Assembly (NCBI RefSeq): GCF_934630525.1
Contig: NZ_CAKTVX010000001.1
Location: forward strand, 248,001-312,000
Reading direction: 5' to 3'
DNA from: an uncultured Slackia sp.
GTDB taxonomy: Bacteria; Actinomycetota; Coriobacteriia; Coriobacteriales; Eggerthellaceae
DNA length: 64,000 nucleotides
Both the position numbers and the translations under genes were made by a program. Position 1 is the first letter of the stretch, and every line of letters begins with the position of its first letter. Positions 60,620 to 64,000 of the stretch are shown here, piece by piece. The notes beneath the pieces are model-generated. The model was not told the DNA's origin. It did no database searches and saw only the letters and a program-made list of their open reading frames with translations.

Positions 60620-60836
60620 GCGGGCGATTTGGCTCGTCACCGACTTCGGCGGCGAATGGGAGGACGCGTGGGAGCGGCCCGTAATCGCCTTCACCGACAA
60701 GGCCCGCGCTGAAGAGTGCGCGGCGAAGCGCGAGATTCGCCAGTACGACGAGTACGGCCCGATGTGGGACTACAGCAACAGCGGCGTGCGGGAAATCCCG
60801 CTCGTGGATTTTGGAGACAAAGAGGAGGAGAGATGA
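60606..60836 (+). CDS. Small phage protein, unknown
   Basis: 76 residues (AIWLVTDFGGEWEDAWERPV). Mixed alpha/beta, acidic, not recognised. Overlaps the preceding gene by 14 bases and the next by 4. Confidence 0.6.
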   Translation: MSTNKRAIWLVTDFGGEWEDAWERPVIAFTDKARAEECAAKREIRQYDEYGPMWDYSNSGVREIPLVDFGDKEEER

Positions 60837-61165
60837 ATCTCGAAGATTTCTTCATTTCGGAATACGAGAAGCTCAAGGAAGAGAACGAAAGCCTCAAGGC
60901 TCAAGTGGCCGAGCTTTCGAAGCCGAGCGTCACGGATGGCCTGCTCGATGTTCGAATCGTCGACATCGAGACCGAGGCGGTGAAGGTCACAAGCGCAGGC
61001 AGCTACACGCTCCGCGAGTACGTCTTCAATGGCAAGCCGTCGTCGTACATCGAGGAGAAGAAGGCGGACATAGACAATGCCGTCAAGTGGCGCGCTGGCG
61101 GCTACGAGAAGCCGCTCAGCATCTCGCGGAAGACCTTCACGATGCTCATGTCGAGGAAGAAGTGA
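60833..61165 (+). CDS. Phage protein with N-terminal coiled coil, unknown
   Basis: 110 residues. FISEYEKLKEENESLKAQVA is a short coiled coil; the rest (LREYVFNGKPSSYIEEKKAD) is not recognised. AGAGGAGGAG binding site within the end of the previous gene. Confidence 0.6.
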   Translation: MNLEDFFISEYEKLKEENESLKAQVAELSKPSVTDGLLDVRIVDIETEAVKVTSAGSYTLREYVFNGKPSSYIEEKKADIDNAVKWRAGGYEKPLSISRKTFTMLMSRKK

Positions 61166-61332
61166 GGAATCCGCAGAACCCGCGCCGCGGCGTAATCGTG
61201 GGAGGCGTTCCGTATCCTTCGAGGCGGAGCGCCGCCCTGGCCCTCGGGTGCCTTTGCAGCGAGGTATCCAGGGCCGCAGAGCGCGGCGGCGAGATACGCG
61301 GGAAGAGGATAGAGTACGAGGAAGCAAGATGA
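61162..61332 (+). CDS. Small NUMOD-like DNA-binding protein
   Basis: 56 residues from GTG 61162 (overlaps previous stop). GVPYPSRRSAALALGCLCSE followed by VSRAAERGGEI has the helix-turn-helix spacing of NUMOD modules, found on homing endonucleases. Same pattern appears twice in the next protein. Confidence 0.6.
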   Translation: MRNPQNPRRGVIVGGVPYPSRRSAALALGCLCSEVSRAAERGGEIRGKRIEYEEAR

Positions 61333-61742
61333 TCGTATACGGGAACCGCAAGGACGGCAGAAAAAGCCCCACGGTGCAGGAGCCGTACGAGCCTGGCGCG
61401 AGGCGGGAGCCGCCGATGAAGAGGCTGCCGCGCTGGTGCCTGGTCGACGGGAAGGAGTACCCGACGATAACGGCCGCCGCGAGGGCGATGGGTTGGAGCC
61501 AGCCGCGGTTGAGCTCGGCGCTGAAGCGCGGAATGACGGAGCTCGACGGCCATTCCATCGCGCTGTCGAGCAAGGTGAGCTTCATATCGATGCCGAACAG
61601 CTCGCCGATGATTATCGGGGGCGTGAAGTACTGGAGCATCGCGCAGGCCGCGAGGGAGACGGGCATAACCAAGGGGAAGATATGCAGCGCGAGGCGAAGG
61701 AATGCGAAGGAGGTTGGCGGGATGCCCGCCGTGTGGCTATGA
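61329..61742 (+). CDS. Protein with two NUMOD-like modules
   Basis: 137 residues. Module 1: DGKEYPTITAAARAMGWSQP, then LSSALKRG; module 2: GGVKYWSIAQAARETGITKG, then ICSARRRN. No GIY-YIG or HNH nuclease domain is present, so it may be a DNA-binding regulator or a leftover of a homing endonuclease. Last gene before a terminator. Confidence 0.65.
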   Translation: MIVYGNRKDGRKSPTVQEPYEPGARREPPMKRLPRWCLVDGKEYPTITAAARAMGWSQPRLSSALKRGMTELDGHSIALSSKVSFISMPNSSPMIIGGVKYWSIAQAARETGITKGKICSARRRNAKEVGGMPAVWL

Positions 61743-61834
61743 ACGGTTCACGACGGCGTTTTACGGCGTTTTACGGTACTTTGTGACACGTTACGGATAA
61801 TTAGGGAGGCCGCGAGAGCGGTTTCCTTCCTTTT

Positions 61835-61869
61835 GGCCCAGGTTCGCTCATGCCTGGGCCTTTTCTTTT
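61835..61869 (+). terminator. Terminator closing the early operon
   Basis: GGCCCAGG / CCTGGGCC stem, 10-base loop, T-rich tail. Upstream, CGTTTTACGG occurs twice (61752-61780), a possible late-promoter or regulatory repeat. Confidence 0.8.
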
Positions 61870-61918
61870 GCTGTGACCGACCTGCGACAATGGAGTTACT
61901 GACCAGGAAGGAGACGGC

Positions 61919-63257
61919 ATGAAAGAGCAGCCTGAGCTGTCGGTCGAGGAAGTGCCGACCGACGAGTTGATTCCATACGCGCGAAACGCCAAGATTCACA
62001 CCAACGAGCAAATCGACCAGATTTGCAGCTCCATCGAGGAGTTCGGGTTCAACGACCCCGTGGCTGTTTGGGACGGCCCCGAGGGAACCGAAATCGTGGC
62101 GGGCCACGGTCGCGTCATGGCTGCGAAGAAGCTGGGAATGGCGAAGGTGCCTATCATCCGCCTCGACCACATGGACGACAAAGAGCGCAAGGCCTACGGG
62201 CTGGCGCACAACAAGCTCACGATGAACACCGGCTGGGACTTCGCGAAGCTCGACGCTGAGCTGGACGAGCTTGCGGGCGAGTTCGACATGGCAGACTTCG
62301 GGTTCGACGATATGGATCTTCCAAGCGACGACGATGTGGAGATAACCGAGGACGAGCCTGACAACGACGCCAGCGGCAGAGTGCAATCTGGCGAGCTTTG
62401 GCGCATGGGAGGGCACGTGCTGTTTTGCGGCGACTCGACCGACGCGAAAGCCGTCGGTCGCTTGATGTCGGCGATGCCCAGCGCGGGGGGCGGCGAGCGC
62501 AGACCTGCTTCTGACTGACCCGCCATACAACGTCGCATTGGGGCAGCACGACAGTCCGAGCGAGGCCAAGCAGCTGCACAGGCGCACGGATGGGCTGGTC
62601 ATTGCGAACGACAGCTGGAGCAGCGACGAGGCATTCGTCGAGTTCCTACGCTCCGTGCTTTGCAGCGCCTTGTCGGCAATGAGGCCCGGCGCGGCCTTCT
62701 ACGTCTGGTACGCATCTACGCAGAGCGCCAACTTCCTCGAGGCCGCAAAGAGGGCCGGAATGGACGTGAAGCAGATTCTCGTCTGGGCCAAGAACACCTT
62801 CGCGCTTGGGCGGCAGGATTACCAGTGGCGGCATGAGCTGTGCCTGTACGGCTGGAGGGGCGGCGCGGCGCATTACTTCACAGACAGCCGCAAGGAATCG
62901 ACCGTCATTACCGACGACCGCAGCCCAAACGGCATGAGCAAGGCTGAGCTCGTCGAGTTCGTCAAAGACCTGCTCGCGCAGAAGGGCGCGACAACGGTGC
63001 TCGAATTCGACAAGCCGACGCGAAGCGAGCTGCACCCGACGATGAAGCCCGTCGGCCTGTTCGCGTACCAAATCATGAACAGCACAAGGCGCGGCGAGAC
63101 CGTCCTCGACATGTTCGGCGGCAGCGGAACCAGCGTCGTCGCGTGCGAGCAGACGGGGAGGCACTGCGCATGCATCGAGCTCGACCCGCACTACGCCAGC
63201 GTCATAGTCGACAGATGGGAGCGCCTGACGGGTGGAAGCGCCGAGAGAATCGGCTGA
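61919..63257 (+). pseudogene. ParB-like domain / DNA methyltransferase fusion, frameshifted
   Basis: Frame 1 (61919-62518) gives a ParB-like N-terminal domain (ELIPYARNAKIHTNEQI, VAGHGRVMAAKKLG), an acidic linker and MTase sequence GHVLFCGDST, then leaves the family and stops. The frame one base later reads ADLLLTDPPYNVALG directly after the break and continues to 63257 with ELHPTMKPVGLF and DMFGGSGTSVVACEQTG (SAM motif). Dropping one G from the G6 run at 62485-62490 restores one protein of about 446 residues. It may be inactive, phase-variable or made by slippage. The intact enzyme would methylate adenine or cytosine amino groups (DPPY type). Confidence 0.8.
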
Positions 63258-63266
63258 CAGCACTAA

Positions 63267-63296
63267 AAAAGCCCTGGCGCAAGCTGGGGCTTTCTT
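63267..63296 (+). terminator. Terminator after methyltransferase
   Basis: AAAGCCC / GGGCTTT stem with a 12-base loop and T-rich tail. Confidence 0.7.
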
Positions 63297-63357
63297 GTGA
63301 CTGCTGGCGTAACGTTTCTGGCAAGCAACGGATATCTACCTGCGGAAACGTGAGCCA

Positions 63358-63735
63358 ATGTCTAAAGAGAAACTTACCAAAGAGGGAATCGAGAAGGCGG
63401 TGAAGTACTGCCGCGCCGGGCTTCCTGACTGCCAGATAGCGGCGATTCTCGGCGTTCCGAAGACTACATACAGCCGATGGATAAACCACCCCACGACGGC
63501 GAACCAGCGAGAACTGTGCGAACGCCTTAAAAAGGCCGACGCGGAGCGCGAGGCGAACCTTGTCTCGCGCATCATGAGGGCATCCGATGACACGTGGCAG
63601 GCGGCTGCGTGGCTGCTTGAGCGCAGATACCCGGAGCGGTACGCAAGGCCGACGAGGCCAGAGGACAACACCGACACCGCCGTGCTCAAGGCGGCCAAGG
63701 AGCTCGTCTCGGCCGTCCCTAGCGCGATCAGGTAG
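63358..63735 (+). CDS. Terminase small subunit
   Basis: 125 residues. N-terminal HTH (AGLPDCQIAAILGVPKTTYS) for packaging-site recognition, then a helical oligomerisation region (WQAAAWLLERRYPERYA), as in many small terminases. Two bases before the large subunit gene. Marks the start of the packaging module. Confidence 0.85.
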   Translation: MSKEKLTKEGIEKAVKYCRAGLPDCQIAAILGVPKTTYSRWINHPTTANQRELCERLKKADAEREANLVSRIMRASDDTWQAAAWLLERRYPERYARPTRPEDNTDTAVLKAAKELVSAVPSAIR

Positions 63736-63737
63736 CC

Positions 63738-64000
63738 ATGCTGACGAGGATGCAGCAGGAGTACCTGCAAGAGTGCACGCACCGATGGAACGTGAAATGC
63801 GGCGCGACGGGCAGCGGCAAATCGTACCTCGACATAGCGGTGACGATTCCGCAGCGAATCATGGCGGCGAGGGGCGAAGGCCTGCTCGTGATGATTGGAA
63901 ACACCCGCTCCACCTTGGAGCGCAACATCCTGGAGCCCATGCGCTCGCTCTACAGCGACGACGTGGTGGGGAACATCCGCGTGGACAACACGGCGATAAT
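63738..64000 (+). CDS. Terminase large subunit, 5' part (cut by window end)
   Basis: Visible 87 residues begin MLTRMQQEYLQECTHRWNVK and carry the packaging ATPase Walker A GATGSGKSYLD, plus LVMIGNTRSTLERNI. The nuclease domain lies beyond the window. Reading frame stays open to base 64000. Confidence 0.9.
   Translation, partial: MLTRMQQEYLQECTHRWNVKCGATGSGKSYLDIAVTIPQRIMAARGEGLLVMIGNTRSTLERNILEPMRSLYSDDVVGNIRVDNTAI

Larger units (their letters stand above)
47441..64000. mobile_element. Prophage, left portion (continues past window end)
   Basis: Begins after the serine-hydrolase stop and runs to the window end in the terminase large-subunit gene. It has the standard temperate siphovirus order: integrase and repressor leftward; regulators, recombination, replication, nucleotide metabolism, methyltransferase and packaging rightward. 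Genes are small, overlapping, with higher GC. The left attachment site should lie in 47441-47509; the right end is not visible, so the core sequence cannot be set. No tRNA is at this boundary. Confidence 0.92.

Overview
The window reads as one chromosomal segment of a high-GC anaerobic actinobacterium, most likely a member of the Eggerthellaceae (Coriobacteriia). The inference rests on a Tat-exported fumarate-reductase-like flavoprotein beside a LysR gene, a multi-transmembrane LuxR regulator of the type common in that family, a rnc-smc / ftsY-ffh arrangement, and codon and base use. No species is claimed.

Layout. 1-4146: 3' part of rnc and complete smc. 4190-9060: an accessory block between smc and ftsY, holding a 6-TM membrane ORF joined in frame to a decayed acyl-CoA dehydrogenase start, a broken TetR gene, and a divergent LysR / flavoprotein-reductase pair bracketed by two copies of one terminator cassette. 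9070-11449: ftsY-ffh. 11738-16961: glycolytic genes gap, pgk, tpiA, gpmI, separated by unusually large palindromic spacers. 17434-24656: aromatic amino acid operon (aroF-tyrA-aroB-aroC-pheA-aroEK fusion-aroQ; aroA is not here), then secG. 25062-27390: six tRNA genes with repeat-rich spacers, including a duplicated tRNA-Leu cassette and a duplicated tRNA-Gly 3' end. 27540-35472: purine permease, YfcE phosphodiesterase, amidohydrolase, cystine transporter, flippase-like protein, cysteine hydrolase. 35683-40744: LuxR regulator, Rrf2 regulator, a cysteine-containing leader ORF before cysK, cysteine desulfurase, thioesterase. 41020-47440: a dlt operon (dltA-B-C-D) ending with a DltX-like microprotein and a beta-lactamase-fold serine hydrolase that may act on D-alanyl esters.

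47441-64000 is the left part of a temperate tailed-phage prophage that runs off the window. Integrase, an unknown protein and a LexA-like repressor lie on the minus strand. A strong divergent promoter drives a tightly packed rightward operon: small regulators, RusA-type resolvase, DUF1351 and ERF recombination proteins, SSB, an initiator-like protein carrying a 33-bp iteron-like array inside its gene, a DnaC-like loader, HNH-like protein, several zinc-ribbon proteins, dUTPase, ThyX, a nuclease-fold protein, NUMOD-like proteins, a ParB-methyltransferase gene split by a frameshift at a G6 run, and the terminase genes.

The signals most worth following are the cysteine leader before cysK, the dlt operon ending in DltX plus esterase, the palindromic spacers between glycolytic genes, the iteron array inside the phage initiator gene, the G-run frameshift in the phage methyltransferase, the repressor with replaced catalytic dyad, and the duplicated tRNA-Gly 3' end that looks like an attachment-site scar.
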